Origin: Phocoena phocoena
Lineage: Eukaryota > Chordata > Mammalia > Artiodactyla > Phocoenidae
Assembly: GCF_963924675.1 (NCBI RefSeq)
Contig: NC_089221.1
Location: 137,062,263-137,126,262 of the forward strand
Length of the DNA stretch: 64,000 nt
Direction of reading: 5' to 3'
This document shows, in pieces, positions 43,629-54,639 of this stretch (the first letter of the stretch is position 1; every line of letters starts with the position of its first letter). Made by a program: the position numbers and the translations under genes. The notes under the pieces are model-generated. The model did no database searches and was not told where the DNA came from. It worked only from the letters and a program-made list of their open reading frames with translations.

Positions 43629-43837
43629 CAGTTGACCCTGAAAAACATGGCTTTGAACTGTGCGGGTCCACTTACATGCAGATTTTTTTCAATAAATACG
43701 TACTATGTACAGAACTACACAATTCCCAGTTGGAACCACGGATACAGAGGGCCAGGGCTGACTGTAAACCCTCCTCTCTCGACCCTAAACCCCTCCTTTG
43801 CCCCCTCTCCCCACTCCCATTGTTTAAGGGTCAACTG
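43629..43837 (+). mobile_element. MER2-like Tigger (Tc1/mariner) MITE
   Basis: Starts CAGTTGACCCTGAAAAACATGG and ends GTTTAAGGGTCAACTG, giving near-perfect terminal inverted repeats. The interior carries TGCGGGTCCACTTACATGCAGATTTTTTTCAATAAATACG, the hallmark of MER2. A TA is present at the right flank (43838-43839); the left flank reads CA. No transposase is encoded. Confidence 0.88.
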
Positions 43838-43842
43838 TAATT

Positions 43843-43942
43843 ACTTTTTTTTTAACTGAAGTATAGTTAATTTACAATGTTGTGTTAGTTTCAGGTGTAC
43901 AGCAAAGTGATTCAGTTATACATATAAATATATACTCTTTTT
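43843..43942 (-). mobile_element. Short old L1 tail next to MER2
   Basis: T run, then AACTGAAGTATAGTTAATTTACAATGTTGTGTTAGTTTCAGGTGTACAGC, a reversed L1MA-type 3' end. A short TSD (CTGTAATT) is at 43835-43842 and 43943-43950. Confidence 0.75.
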
Positions 43943-44011
43943 CTGTAATTGTTGCTTTTTTTTTTTTTAAAGTGACTCAGCCCTTGCAGTGTTGTTTTGG
44001 GAGGTCACCAC

Positions 44012-44355
44012 TCTTTTTTTTTTTAATTTTTGGCTGCGTTGGGTCTTCATTGCTGCGCGCGGGTTTTCTCTAGTTGCTGTGCGAGCGGGGGCTACTCTTT
44101 GTTGCGGTGCGCGGGCTTCTCATTGTGGTGGCTTCTCTTGTTGCAGAGCATGGGATCTAGGAGCGCAGACTTCAGTAGTTGTGGCACGTGGCCTCAGTAG
44201 TTGTGGCTCGCGGTCTCTAGAGCGCAGGCTCAGTAGTTGTGGCGCACAGGCTTAGTTGCTCCACGGCATGTGGGATCTTCCCGGGCCAGGGCTCGAACCT
44301 GTGTCACCTGCATTGGCAGGCAGATGCTTAACCACTGTGCCACCAGGGAAGCCCC
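44012..44355 (-). mobile_element. CHR-type SINE (long form)
   Basis: Minus-strand SINE: T-rich left end, GGCTGCGTTGGGTCTTCATTGCTGCGC, repeated GTAGTTGTGGC motifs, GGCATGTGGGATCTTCCCGG, and the head CACTGTGCCACCAGGGAAGCCCC at the right. The flanking TSD is not clear. Frames inside are SINE readings. Confidence 0.92.
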
Positions 44356-44534
44356 TATAATTGTTTCTTAATAGAAATCAGTTCTGAATAAAAATGGGTA
44401 CATTTATGGAGTTGAAAAAGTTTCTTCACAAGTTGAATATGTTCCCAGAGCTGCTAAGAGAGAACCCCTCCTAAGTGGAGGCCAGCTAACCTACTCCAGC
44501 CCTGAAAAATCTATCCCTCCCTAAGAGGGAAGAA

Positions 44535-44620
44535 GAATTAACATTACTGACTGGGCCTACTATGTGTCAGGCCTAATACAAAGTGTATTATACACACAGT
44601 CTGATTTAAACTCATAATGT
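44535..44620 (-). repeat. MIR-like fragment
   Basis: Reverse-complement MIR: ACTGACTGGGCCTACTATGTGTCAGGCCTAATACAAAGTGTATTATACACACAG. Confidence 0.5.
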
Positions 44621-44711
44621 GTTTACCATCGTTTGTTTGACAAGCAACAAGATACTGGACTCCTACACTGTTATTGAATGCTTGTTTTCCCATAAAGATG
44701 CTTGAGAAGAA

Positions 44712-44782
44712 GAAATGCTCTTTATTCATCTTTGTATGTCCCTCAGACCCTAACACAGGGCTCAGTAAATATTTGCTGATCA
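44712..44782 (+). repeat. L2 LINE 3' fragment
   Basis: L2 end pattern: TTTATTCATCTTTGTATGTCCCTCAGACCCTAACACAGGGCTCAGTAAATATTTGCTGA. The DNA from 44783 to 45066 is unassigned. Confidence 0.6.
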
Positions 44783-45066
44783 TTAGAAACCTCCTCCTAC
44801 CATCACTGCTTCTTGGGCTCCATAGAGGATGATTCCTAATATCAAAGTTTTGACCACCTCCTTGGTTAAGAGAATGATGATCAAATTAAAAGGGAGGAGA
44901 AGGAGCAACAGATTAGGTCACTATCCACTGTTGGCAGGAAGCCGTCACTTTACACAGTTGTCCTGATATGCACAGGGCCTTCAGGAAATAGGACGTTGGA
45001 CAGATGGACTTTGACCAGGAACAGAAGGTTAGAAAGGTTAGGATTAGGGGTGACTGGAAGCAATAT

Positions 45067-45079
45067 GAGAGCACTGGGA
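45067..45079. repeat. Left TSD of L1-E
   Basis: GAGAGCACTGGGA. It matches GAGAGCATTGGGA at 52459-52471 with one difference. Confidence 0.75.
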
Positions 45080-45533
45080 GTTTTATTTTTATTGAAATAC
45101 AGTTGCTGTACAATATTACATTAGTTTCAAGTATGCTACATAATGATTTGACATTTGCATACATTATGAAATGATCACCGCAATAAGGCTAGTAACCATC
45201 TGTCCGCTTACATTTATTACAGTATTATTGACCATATTCCTTTTGCTGTATATTACATCCCTGTGACTTGTTTTTTTATAACTGGAGATTTGTACCTCTT
45301 AATCTCCTTTGCCTATTTTGTCCACCCCATCACCCCTCCCCACTCTGTTCTCTGTACCTATGAATCTGTTTTCCTTTTGCTTTGTTTGTTTTTTAGATTC
45401 CACATATAAATGAGATCACGCAGTGTATTTCTCTATCTGACATCTCACCTAGCATAATACTCTCTAGATCCATCCATGTTGTCACAAATGACAAAATTTC
45501 ATTTTTTTATAGCTGAGCAATATTCCTGTGTGT

Positions 45534-45553
45534 GGGGGGGGTGGGTGGGGGGG
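45534..45553 (+). repeat. G-quadruplex-prone G run
   Basis: Runs of 8, 3 and 7 G separated by single T, followed by GT/GGT repeats to about 45590. It has arisen inside the L1-E 3' arm. Confidence 0.7.
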
Positions 45554-46108
45554 TGGATGGTGTGGTATGTGTGTGGTGTGGTGTGTGTGTGTATACCTAC
45601 ATCACATCTTTATCCTTTCACCTACCTATGGGCACTTAGTTGCTTCCATATCTTGGCTATTGTAAATAATGCTGCAGTGAACATTGGAGCGCACGTATCT
45701 TTTCTAATTAGTATTTTTGTTTCCATCGGGAAAACACCCAGAAGTGCAATTGCTGGATTATATGGCAGTTCTATTTTTAATTTTTGAGGAAGCTCCATAC
45801 TGTTTTCTATGATCTCTGCACCAATTTACATTCCCACCAACAGTGCAAGAGGGTTCCCTTTTCTCAACATCCTTGCCAACACTTGCTGTTTGTTGTCTTT
45901 TGGATGAGAAACAAAAGCAAAAATAAACCCATGGGACTACATCAAACTAAAAAGCTTTTGCACATCAAAGAAAACTATCAGTGAAACAAAAAGGCAGCCT
46001 ACTGAATGGGAAAAGACATTTGCAAACAATCTATCCAGTAACAGGTTAATATCCAAAATATACAAAGAACTAATACAGCTCAATATCAAAAAGACAAACA
46101 ACCCAATT

Positions 46109-46124
46109 TAAAAATGGGCAGAGG
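46109..46124. repeat. Left TSD of L1-F
   Basis: TAAAAATGGGCAGAGG, identical to 52314-52329. Confidence 0.92.
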
Positions 46125-47211
46125 GAGAGACCTTCAACATGGCAGAGGAGTAAGTCGTGGAGATCACTAGCCTCCCCACAAATACATCACAAATACATCT
46201 ACATGTGGAACAACTCCTACAGAACACCTACTGAATGCTGGCAGAAGACCTCAGACTTCCCAAAAGATTTTTTTTTCCTTTTTCTCTTTTTGTGAGTGTT
46301 TATGTGTATGCTTCTTTGTGTGATTTTGTCTGTATAGCTTTGCTTTTACCATTTGTCCTAGGGTTCTGTCTGTCCGTTTTTTGTTTGTTTGTTTGTTTGT
46401 TTTTAGTATAGTTTTTAGAGCTTGTTATCATTGGTGGATTTGTTTTTTGGTTTGGTTGCTCTCTTCTTTCTTTCCTTCTTTCTTTTTTTATTACGTTTTA
46501 ATTTTTTATCTTATTTTTAATAATTTATTTTATTTTTTATTTTAATAATTTTATTCTTTCTTCCTCCCTCCCTCCCTCTCTCCTTCTCTCTCTCTCTCTT
46601 TCTCCCTTCCTTTCTTTCTTTCTTTATTTATTTATTTCTTCCTTCCTTCCTTCCTTCCTTCCTTTCTTTCTCTATTTCTCTTTCTTTCTTTCTTACTTCT
46701 CGCTTTTCATCTGAGCTGTGTGGCTGACAGGGTCTTGGTGCTCCAGGCGGGTGTTAGGCCTGTGCCTCTGAGGTGGGAGAGCTGAGTTCAGGACATTGGT
46801 CCACCAGAGACCTCCCGGCTTCACACAATATCAAACGGCAAAAGCTCTCCCAGAAATCTCCATCTCAACACTGAGACCCAGCTAGCTACAATGCTGGACA
46901 CCCTATGCCAAACAACTAGCAGGACAGGAACACAACCCCACCCATTAGCAGAGAGGCTGCCTAAAATCATAATGAGGTCACAGACACCCCAAAACACACC
47001 ACTGGACGCAATCCTGCCCACCAGAACAACAAGATCCAGCCTCATCCACCAGAACATAGGCACCATTCCCCTCCACCAGGAAACCTACACAACTCACTGA
47101 ACCAACCTTAGCCACTGGGGGCAGATACCAAAAACAGTGGGAATTACACTGCAGGAATTACAAACCTGCAGCCTGCGTAAAGGACACCCCACACACAGTA
47201 AGTTAAGCAAA
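46125..47211 (+). promoter_or_regulatory. L1-F 5' UTR, internally shortened
   Basis: About 1.1 kb against about 1.9 kb for L1-B once its SINE is removed. After the first 140 bases most of the GC-rich leader is absent. The rest is T-rich, with a polypyrimidine tract at about 46555-46698 made of TTCC and TTTC units. Confidence 0.7.
46555..46698 (+). repeat. Polypyrimidine (TTCC/TTTC)n tract
   Basis: About 140 bases almost entirely C and T, broken by TTTATTTATTTATT. It lies inside the L1-F leader. Confidence 0.85.
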
Positions 47212-48096
47212 ATGAGAAGACAGAGAAACACACAGCAGATGAAGGAGGAAGGCAAAAACCCACCAGACCAAAGAAATGAAGAGGAAATAGGCAGTCTACC
47301 TGGAAAAGAATTCAGAGTAATGATAGTAAAGATGATCCACAATCTTGGAAATAGAATGGAGAAATACAAAAAACATTTAACAAGGACCTAGAAGAACTAA
47401 AGAGCAAGCAATCATGAACAACGCAATAAAAGAAATTTAAAATTCTCTAGAAGGAATCAATATAGCAGAATAACTGAGGCAGAAGAACGGATAAGTGACC
47501 TGGAAGATAATATAGTGGAAATAACTACCACAGAGCAGAATACAGAAAAAAGAATGAAAAGAATTGAGGACAGTCTCAGAAACATCTGGGACAACATTGA
47601 ATGCACCAACATTCAAATTATAGAGGTCCCAGAAGAAGAAGAGAAAAAGAAAGGGACTGAGAAAATATTTGAAGAGACTATAGTTGAAAACTTCACTAAT
47701 ATGGGAAAGGAAATAATCAAGTCCAGGAAGCACAAACAGTCTCATACAGGATGAATCCAAGGAGAAACGTGGCAAGACACATATTAAGCAAACTATCAAA
47801 AATTAAATACAAAGAAAAAATATTAAAAGCAGCAAGGGAAAACAACAAATAACATACAAGGGGATCTCCGTAAGGTTACCAGTTGATCTTTCAGCAGAAA
47901 CTCTGCAAGCCAGAAGAGAGTGGCAGAACATATTTAAAGTGATGAAAGGGAAAACCGTACAACCAAGATTACTCTACAAACAAGGATCTCATTCAGATTT
48001 GACAGAGAAATTAAAAGCTTTACAGACAAGCAAAAGCTAAGAGAATTCAGCACCACCAAACCAGCATTACAACAAATGCTAAAAGAACTTTTCTAG
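47212..48096 (+). pseudogene. ORF1: L1-F ORF1 relic
   Basis: Starts at ATG 47212 (MRRQRNTQQMKEEGKNPPDQ) and reaches the expected TAG at 48094-48096. The frame shifts near 47370-47390. The TAA found in L1-B ORF1 recurs here in the same context (47438-47440), out of the starting frame only because of the upstream shift. Further breaks fall near 47720-47750, and the C-terminal RNA-binding part is scrambled in frame. The encoded RNA-binding protein is not producible. Confidence 0.87.
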
Positions 48097-48154
48097 ACAG
48101 GAAGCACAAGAGAAGGAAAAGACCTACAGTAACAAACCCAAAACAATTAAGAAA

Positions 48155-51100
48155 ATGGTAATAGGAACATACATATCGATAACTACCTTAAATGTAAATG
48201 GATTAAATGCTCCAACCAAAAGACATAGACTGGCGGAACAGATAAAAAAAACAAGACCCATATATACGCTGTCTACAAGAAACCCACTTCAGACCTAGGG
48301 ACATATAGAGACTGAAAGTGAGGGGATGGAAAAAGATATTCTGTGCAAATGGAAATCAAAAGAAAGCTGGAGTAGCAATTCTCATATCAGACAAAATAGA
48401 CTTTAAAATAAAGACTGTTACAAGAGACAAAGAAGGACACTACATAATGATCAAGGGATCAATCCAAGAAGAAGATATAACAATTGTAAATATTTATGCA
48501 CCCAACATGGGAGCACCTCAATGCATAAGACACATACTAACAGCCATAAAAGGGGAAATTATTGTGAGAGTAACACAATAATAATAGGGAACTTTAACAC
48601 CACATTTTCACCAATAGACACATCAACCAAACTGCAAATAAATAAGGAAACACAGGCTTTAAATGACACATTAAACAAGATGACCTTAATTGATATTTAT
48701 AGGACATTCCATCCAGAAACAAAAGAATACACTTTCTTCTCAAGTACTCATGGAACATTCTCCAGGAGACATCATATCTTGGGTCACAAATCAAGCCTTG
48801 GTAAATTTAAGAAAATTGAAATCATATCAGATAACTTTTCCTACCATAATGCTATGAGACTAGATATCAATTACAGGAAAAAATCCGTAAAAAATACACA
48901 CGGAGGCTAAACAGTACACTATAAATAACCAACAGATCACTGAGGAAGTCAAAAAATACTTAGAAACAAATGAAAATGAAAACACGATGACCCAAAACTT
49001 ATGGGATGCAGCAAAAGCAGTTCTAAGAGGGAAGTTTATAGCAAAACATCCTACCTCAAGAAACAAGAAACATCTCAAACAAACAACCTAACCTTACACC
49101 TAAAGCAATTAGAGAAAGAACAACAACAAACCCTCAAAGTTAGCAGAAGGAAAGAAATCATAAAGATCAGATCAGAAATAAATGAAAAAAGAATTGAAGG
49201 AAACAATAGCAAAGATCACTAAAACTAAAAGCTGGTTCTTTGAGAAGATAAAGACAATTGATAAACCTTTAGCCAGACTCATCAAGAAAAAGAGGGCGAG
49301 GACTCAAATCAATAAAATTAGAAATGAAAAAGGAGAAGTAACAACTGACACTGCAGAAATACAAAGGATCATGAGAGATTACAACAAGCAACTATATTCC
49401 AATAAAATGGACAACCTGGAAGAAATGGACAAATTCTGACAAAATCACAACCTTCCAAGACTGAACCAGGAAGAAATAGAAAATATAAACAGACCAATCA
49501 CAAACACTGAAATTGAGACTATGATTAAAAATCTTCCAACAAACAAAAGCCCAGGACCAGATGACTTTACAGGCAAATTCTATCAAACATTTAGAGAAGA
49601 GCTAACACCTATCCTTCTCAAACTCTTCCAAAATATAGCAGAGGGAGGAACACTCCCAAACTCATTCTCTGAGGCCACCATCACCCTGCTACCAAAACCA
49701 GACAAAGATGTCACAAAAAACAGAAAACTACAGGCCAATATCACTGATGAACATAGATACAAAACTCCTCAACAAAATACTAGCAAACAGAATCCAAGAG
49801 CACATTAAAAGGATCATACACCATGATCAAGTGGGGTTTATCCCAGGAATGCAAGGATTCTTCAATATACACAAATCAATCAGTGTGATAAACCATGTTA
49901 ACAAATTGAAGGAGAAAAACCGTATGATCATCTCAGTCGATGCAGAAAAAGCTTTTGACAAATTCAACACCCATTTATGATAAAAACCCTCCAGAAAGTA
50001 GGCATAGAGGGAACTTACCTCAATATAATAAAGGCCGTATATGACAAACCCACAGCCAACATCGTTCTCAATGGTGAAAAACAGAAACTATTTCAACTAA
50101 GATCAGGAACAAGGCAAGGTTGCCCACTCTCACCACTATTTTTCAACATAGTTTTAGAAGTTTGATCTACAGCAGTTGGAGAAGAAAAAGAAATAAAAGG
50201 AATCTAAATGAGAAAAGAAGAAATAAACCATCACTGTTTGCAGATGACATGAGAATACATACAGAATCCTAACGATGCCACTAGAAAACTACTAGAGCTA
50301 ATCAGTGAATTTGGTAAAGTAGCGGATACAAAATTAATGCACAGAAATCTCTTGCATTCCTATACACTAAGGATGAAATATCTGAAAGGGAAATTAAGGA
50401 AAAACTCCCATTTACCATCTCAACAAAAAGGAAAAAATACCTAGAAATAAACCTACCTAAGGAGACAAAAGACCTGTACTCAGAAATCTGTAAGACACTG
50501 TTGAAAGAAATAAAAAATGACACAAAGCGATAGAGAGATATACCATGTTCTTAGATTGGAAGAATCAACATTGTGAAAATGACTGTACCACCCAAAGCAA
50601 TATACAGATTCAATGCAATCCCTATCAAACTACCAATGGCATTTTTCACAGAACTAAAACAAAAAATTTCACAATTTGTATGGAAACACAAAAGACCCCG
50701 AATAGTCAAAGCAATCTTCAGAAAGAAAAATGGAGCTGGAGGAATCGGGCTCCCTGACTTCTGACTATACTGCAAAGCTACAGTAATCAAGAAAGTATGG
50801 TACTGGCACAAAAACAGAAATATAGATCAATGGAACAGGATAGACAGCCCAGAGATAAACGCACACACATATGGTCACCTTATTTTTGATAAAGGAGGCA
50901 AAAATATACAGTGGAGAAAAGCCTCTTCAGTAAGTGGTGATGGGAAAACTGGACAGCTACATGTAAAAGAATGAAATTAGAACAATCCCTAAGACCATAT
51001 ACAAAAATAAACTCAAAATGGATTAAAGACCTAAATGTAAGGCCACACACTATAAAACTCTTAGAGGAAAACAAAGGCAGAACACTCTATGACATATATC

Positions 51101-51942
51101 ACAGCAAAATCCCTTTTGACCCACCTCCTAGAGAAATGGAAATAAAAACAAAAATAAGAAAATGGGACCTAATGAAACTTAAAAGCTTTTGCACAGTGAA
51201 GGATACCATAAACAAGATGAAAAGACAACCCTCAGAATGGGAGAAAATATTTGCAAACGAAGCTACTGACAAAGGATTAATCTCCAAAATTTATATGCAG
51301 CTCAATAACAAAAAAACAAACAATCCAATCCAAAAATGGGCAGAAGACTTAAATAGACATTTCTTCAAATATGTGCAGATTGCCAACAAACACATGGAAG
51401 GATGCTCAATATCACTTATCATTAGAGAAATGCAAATCAAAACTACAATGAGGTATCACCTCACACCTGTCAGAATGGCCATCATCAAAAAATCTACAAA
51501 CAATAAATGCTGGAGAGGGTGAGGAGAAAAGGGAACCCTCTTGCACTGTTGTTGGGAATGTAAATTGATACAGCCACTATGGAGAACAGTATGGAGGTTC
51601 CTGAAATAACTAAAAATAGAACTACCATACGACCCAGCAGTTCTACTACTGGGCATATACCCTGAGAAAACCATAATTCAAAAGGAGTCATGTACCACAA
51701 TGTTCATTGCAGCTCTATTTACAATAGTCAGGACATGGAAGCAACCTAAGTGTCCATTGACAGATGAATGGATAAAGAAGATGTGGCACATATATACAAT
51801 GGAATATTACTCAGCCATAAGAAGAAATGAAATTGAGTTATTTGTAGTGATGTGGGTCGACCTAGAGTCTGTCATACAGAGTGAATTAAGTCAGAAAGAG
51901 AAAAACAAATACTGTATACTAACACATATATATGGAATGTAA
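48155..51942 (+). pseudogene. ORF2: L1-F ORF2 relic
   Basis: ORF2 from ATG 48155 to its natural stop at 51940-51942 (ends THIYGM). The endonuclease region reads [15 protein letters not shown] near 48365; the GDFN aspartate codon is AAC (Asn, 48590-48592). RT motifs [12 protein letters not shown] (49545) and FADD (50237-50248) are recognisable. The C-terminal block WHIYTMEYYSAIRRNEIELF lies near 51790. At least eight frame breaks are scattered across it. Confidence 0.9.
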
Positions 51943-52313
51943 AAAAAGAAAAAAAAGGTTCTGAAGAGCCTAGGGGCAGAACAGGAATAAAGATGCAGAT
52001 GTAGAGAATGGACCTGAGGACAAGTGGAGGGGGAAGGGTAGGCTGGGACAAAGTGAGAGAGTGGCATGGACATATATACACTACCAAATGTAAAATAGAT
52101 AGCTAGTGGAAAGCAGCCGCGTAGCACAGGGAGATCAGCTTGGTGCTTTGTGACCACCTAGAGGGGTGGGATAGGGAGGGTGGGAGGGAGATGCAAGAGG
52201 GAGGAGATATGGGGATATATGTATAGCTGATTCACTTTGTTATACAGCAGAAACTAACACATCATTATAAAGCAATTATACTTGAAAAAAGATGTTAAAA
52301 AAATAAAAGAAAA

Positions 52314-52329
52314 TAAAAATGGGCAGAGG
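52314..52329. repeat. Right TSD of L1-F
   Basis: TAAAAATGGGCAGAGG. Removing 46125-52329 restores a continuous L1-E reading (AAAAATGGGCAGAGGACCTGAATAC). Confidence 0.92.
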
Positions 52330-52458
52330 ACCTGAATACATATTTTTCCAAAGCAGATATACAAATGGCCAACAGACACATGAAAAGATGCTCAGCATCA
52401 CTAATCATCGTGGAAATGAAAATCAGAACCACAGTAAGATATCACCTCACACCTGTCA

Positions 52459-52471
52459 GAGAGCATTGGGA
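52459..52471. repeat. Right TSD of L1-E
   Basis: GAGAGCATTGGGA, 12 of 13 bases matching 45067-45079. DNA from 52472 to 52784 beyond it is unassigned. Confidence 0.75.
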
Positions 52472-52784
52472 TCTTAGGCAAGGGTTAGAATTGAAAGTGA
52501 GGGAGGGTTGCATAGAGGAGAATGGATTTCCAACACAGAATTCACTGGAAAAATAGATTAAAGAAATAGACAGGTGATCAAAGAAAGCAAACCTCCTTCT
52601 ACACAATTTTGCCTGCAAGAAGCTCTGGTTTTAGGGATGGGATTAGATTTTGGGATCAAAAAGGTGGGTCAGAAAGAAGAATCAAAAAAAAAAAAATGTC
52701 TAAACAGAGAAAGCCCATTGAAGGACAAAAGTTTCACAAATTTTTCTTTATTTTGACTTTCAGTTAAGGCTGAAATCAACCTGT

Positions 52785-53130
52785 CCTTTTCATTCACTCA
52801 TTCATTCTATTGCTCATCTAATAAATATTTATTGAGCACATACAATCCATCAGACAGTGTGCTAGCTCCTTGGATGAGCAAAAAGAAACACTGTGCCTGC
52901 TCTCATTGAGTATGAAGTCTAGGAAGAGAGGCAGATATTGATCCAATAATCACGTGGAGGAGTGAGTAAACAGAAACCAGGGGGAATGCCATGAAGGAGA
53001 GGGGTGTGGTTTTCTGAGAGCAGAGAAGAAAGGAACCTCACCTAGACTGAGGTGGGGAGGGGCAAAACAATCTCCCTGAAGAATTGACCCTTGACTTGAG
53101 ATGTGAAGAACCGTAGGCCCCTGGCAAGGA
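52785..53130 (-). repeat. L2 LINE 3' region
   Basis: Reverse-complement L2: TTCATTCACTCATTCATTC, TAATAAATATTTATTGAGCACATAC, ATCAGACAGTGTGCTAGCTCC, continuing through CTGAAGAATTGACCCTTGACTTGAGATGTGAAG. Confidence 0.65.
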
Positions 53131-53199
53131 ATAAGCCACAGCAAATGGAGGCCAAAGTCACTTTTAATGGGTCCAGCTTAGGTAAGACTAGCAATACTG

Positions 53200-53325
53200 G
53201 TAATCAGAAAATCTAAGTTTAAGATGTAGACCCTCCAAGAACCCTCTCTGTGAGACGTTTAGCTAAGTCATTTGTACTTTCTGGGCCTCCATTTGATGAT
53301 CTGTAAAGTGGGGATGATAGACTGA
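53200..53325 (+). repeat. MIR SINE fragment
   Basis: Plus MIR: AGCTAAGTCATTTGTACTTTCTGGGCCTCCATTTGATGATCTGTAAAGTGGGGATGATAG. Confidence 0.55.
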
Positions 53326-53327
53326 AG

Positions 53328-53880
53328 TGATGTTTCTCAAAACATGATGTGCCGATCTTATGCAGTAGAATCAGTTGGGTTGCTTGTGAAAAATATTAAT
53401 TCCTGGACCTCACTTCAGACCTACTGGATCAAAATATCTGTGGCTAGGACCCAAGAATCTACATTTTTTTTTTTTAAACATCTTTATTGGGGTATAATTG
53501 CTTTACAATGGTGTGTTAGTTTCTGCTTTATAACAAAGTGAATCAGCTATACATATACATATGTTCCCATATGTCTTCCCTCTTGCGTCTCCCTCTCTCC
53601 CACTCTCCCCATCCCACCCTTCCAGGCTGTCACAAAGCACCGAGCTAATATCCCTGTGCCTTGCGGCTGCTTCCCCCCAGCTATCTACCTTACTACGTTT
53701 GTTAGTGTGTATATGTCCATGACTCTCTCTCGCCCTGTCAAAACTCACCCTTCCCCCTCCCCATATCCTCAAGTCCGTTCTCCAGTAGGTCTGCGTCTTT
53801 AAGGAATCTACATTTTTAAGGCTCACTCTAGGTGACTGTTACGCTCAGTAAAGTTTGAGCATCACAGGCTGTGTAGGCAA
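53328..53880 (+). mobile_element. MER5A-type hAT element split by an L1 tail
   Basis: Left part (53328-53468): TGTTTCTCAAAACATGATGTGCCGATC, AGTAGAATCAGTTGGG and CAGACCTACTGGATCAAAATATCTG. Right part (53804-53880): ATTTTTAAGGCTCACTCTAGGTGACTG and AAAGTTTGAGCATCAC. Together they give a MER5A-like non-autonomous hAT transposon with one later L1 insertion. Confidence 0.82.
53469..53803 (-). mobile_element. 5'-truncated L1 tail inside MER5A
   Basis: 335 bp of reversed L1 3' UTR (AAACATCTTTATTGGGG ... CAGTAGGTCTGCGTCTTT). A perfect 14-bp TSD (GAATCTACATTTTT) is at 53455-53468 and 53804-53817. Confidence 0.93.
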
Positions 53881-54639
53881 ACTTTTGCCTGCTAAATGGC
53901 TCCCTATTTCTTTCTAAATTTCTAGGTTCTCAATGGAGCAGCACCAAGAAGAGGTGAGGTGGGCAGTCCTCCAGACTGAGCAAGGAAACATTCTGAAGTT
54001 TTCAGGTGACAACAAAGGTCTGAGCTTTTATACCTGGAGCTGGGCCAACTGTTTTAGGGACAGCTTGACTTGAGAGAAAATAGCTCCAGGCTGAATTTTT
54101 TTTTTGCTCTTCACTTTCCACTCCACCCCTGGGATTTACTTGATTTACTTGAAAATATATATTCCCTGCCCTTTTCCCTCCTTTCTTCTTCCCTTCTTGT
54201 GGATCTGGTTCTCTGCAGTATCGGGGGCCAGTGGAGGTTCACATGGGTCCCCCTTCCTTCCGTGCCTTTCTAGGGCACAAATGGTCGGCCTCTGATATGA
54301 TGGTTTATAGTCTGTGAGCCTTTGGCTTGCTACACAGGGAAAATTCCTGTTGACACTAATTGTACCAGGGACCAAGAATTACAGGCTGAGATCCGGCTGC
54401 CTTGCCTGCTGGACCAAGCCATTTCCCTTTCCCTCTGCACAGCAAGCTCACAGAGCCTACTGCCCAAGGCCACCAATAGCCATACTGGCTTGGCCTCCAA
54501 CCTCACTTGGAGTTCTCTGTGTGAAGAAATATTTCCAGCAAGTCCTGGGGTCTCTAGGTGTGGTAGAGCCAATCTCACAGGTTGCTTCTCAAAGGCCAGG
54601 TATATTATTTCTGCCTACCTGATAGAATTCTTGTATTAA
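53881..54639. other. Unassigned DNA
   Basis: No repeat recognised. Overlapping frames of about 100 codons on both strands at 54314-54639 are unsupported by any domain and are probably chance. Confidence 0.35.

Larger units (their letters stand above)
46125..52313 (+). mobile_element. L1-F: full-length LINE-1 (6.2 kb), inactive
   Basis: Plus-strand L1 with 5' UTR, ORF1, ORF2, 3' UTR and an A-rich tail (GATGTTAAAAAAATAAAAG), bounded by a perfect 16-bp TSD. Its 5' head (GAGAGACCTTCAACATGGC) matches L1-B. The 5' UTR has lost most of the GC-rich part seen in L1-B: the CAGACTTCCCAAAAG block jumps straight to the T-rich distal segment. Multiple frameshifts and stops in both frames make it dead. It landed in the inverted arm of L1-E, so it is younger than E. 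Confidence 0.93.
45080..52458 (-). mobile_element. L1-E: older twin-primed LINE-1, split by L1-F
   Basis: An older L1. Its 3' arm (45080 to about 45901) is on the minus strand. Its 5' arm is inverted to plus (about 45902-46124, resuming at 52330-52458). The plus arm ends at CACACCTGTCAGAG and the minus arm begins at AAAAGACAACAAACAGCAAG (read in reverse), about a dozen bases apart in an intact L1. This is the expected junction of a twin-priming inversion. A 13-bp TSD with one mismatch (45067-45079 / 52459-52471) brackets the whole structure. Full-length L1-F lies within the inverted arm. Confidence 0.85.

Noticed and set aside
46109..52329. Potentially active full-length L1
   Set aside because: Despite full length and a perfect TSD, ORF1 and ORF2 carry many frameshifts and stops and a changed endonuclease residue.
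54314..54639. Overlapping 102- and 105-codon frames
   Set aside because: Two competing frames and a third on the other strand, no family similarity and no conserved start context.
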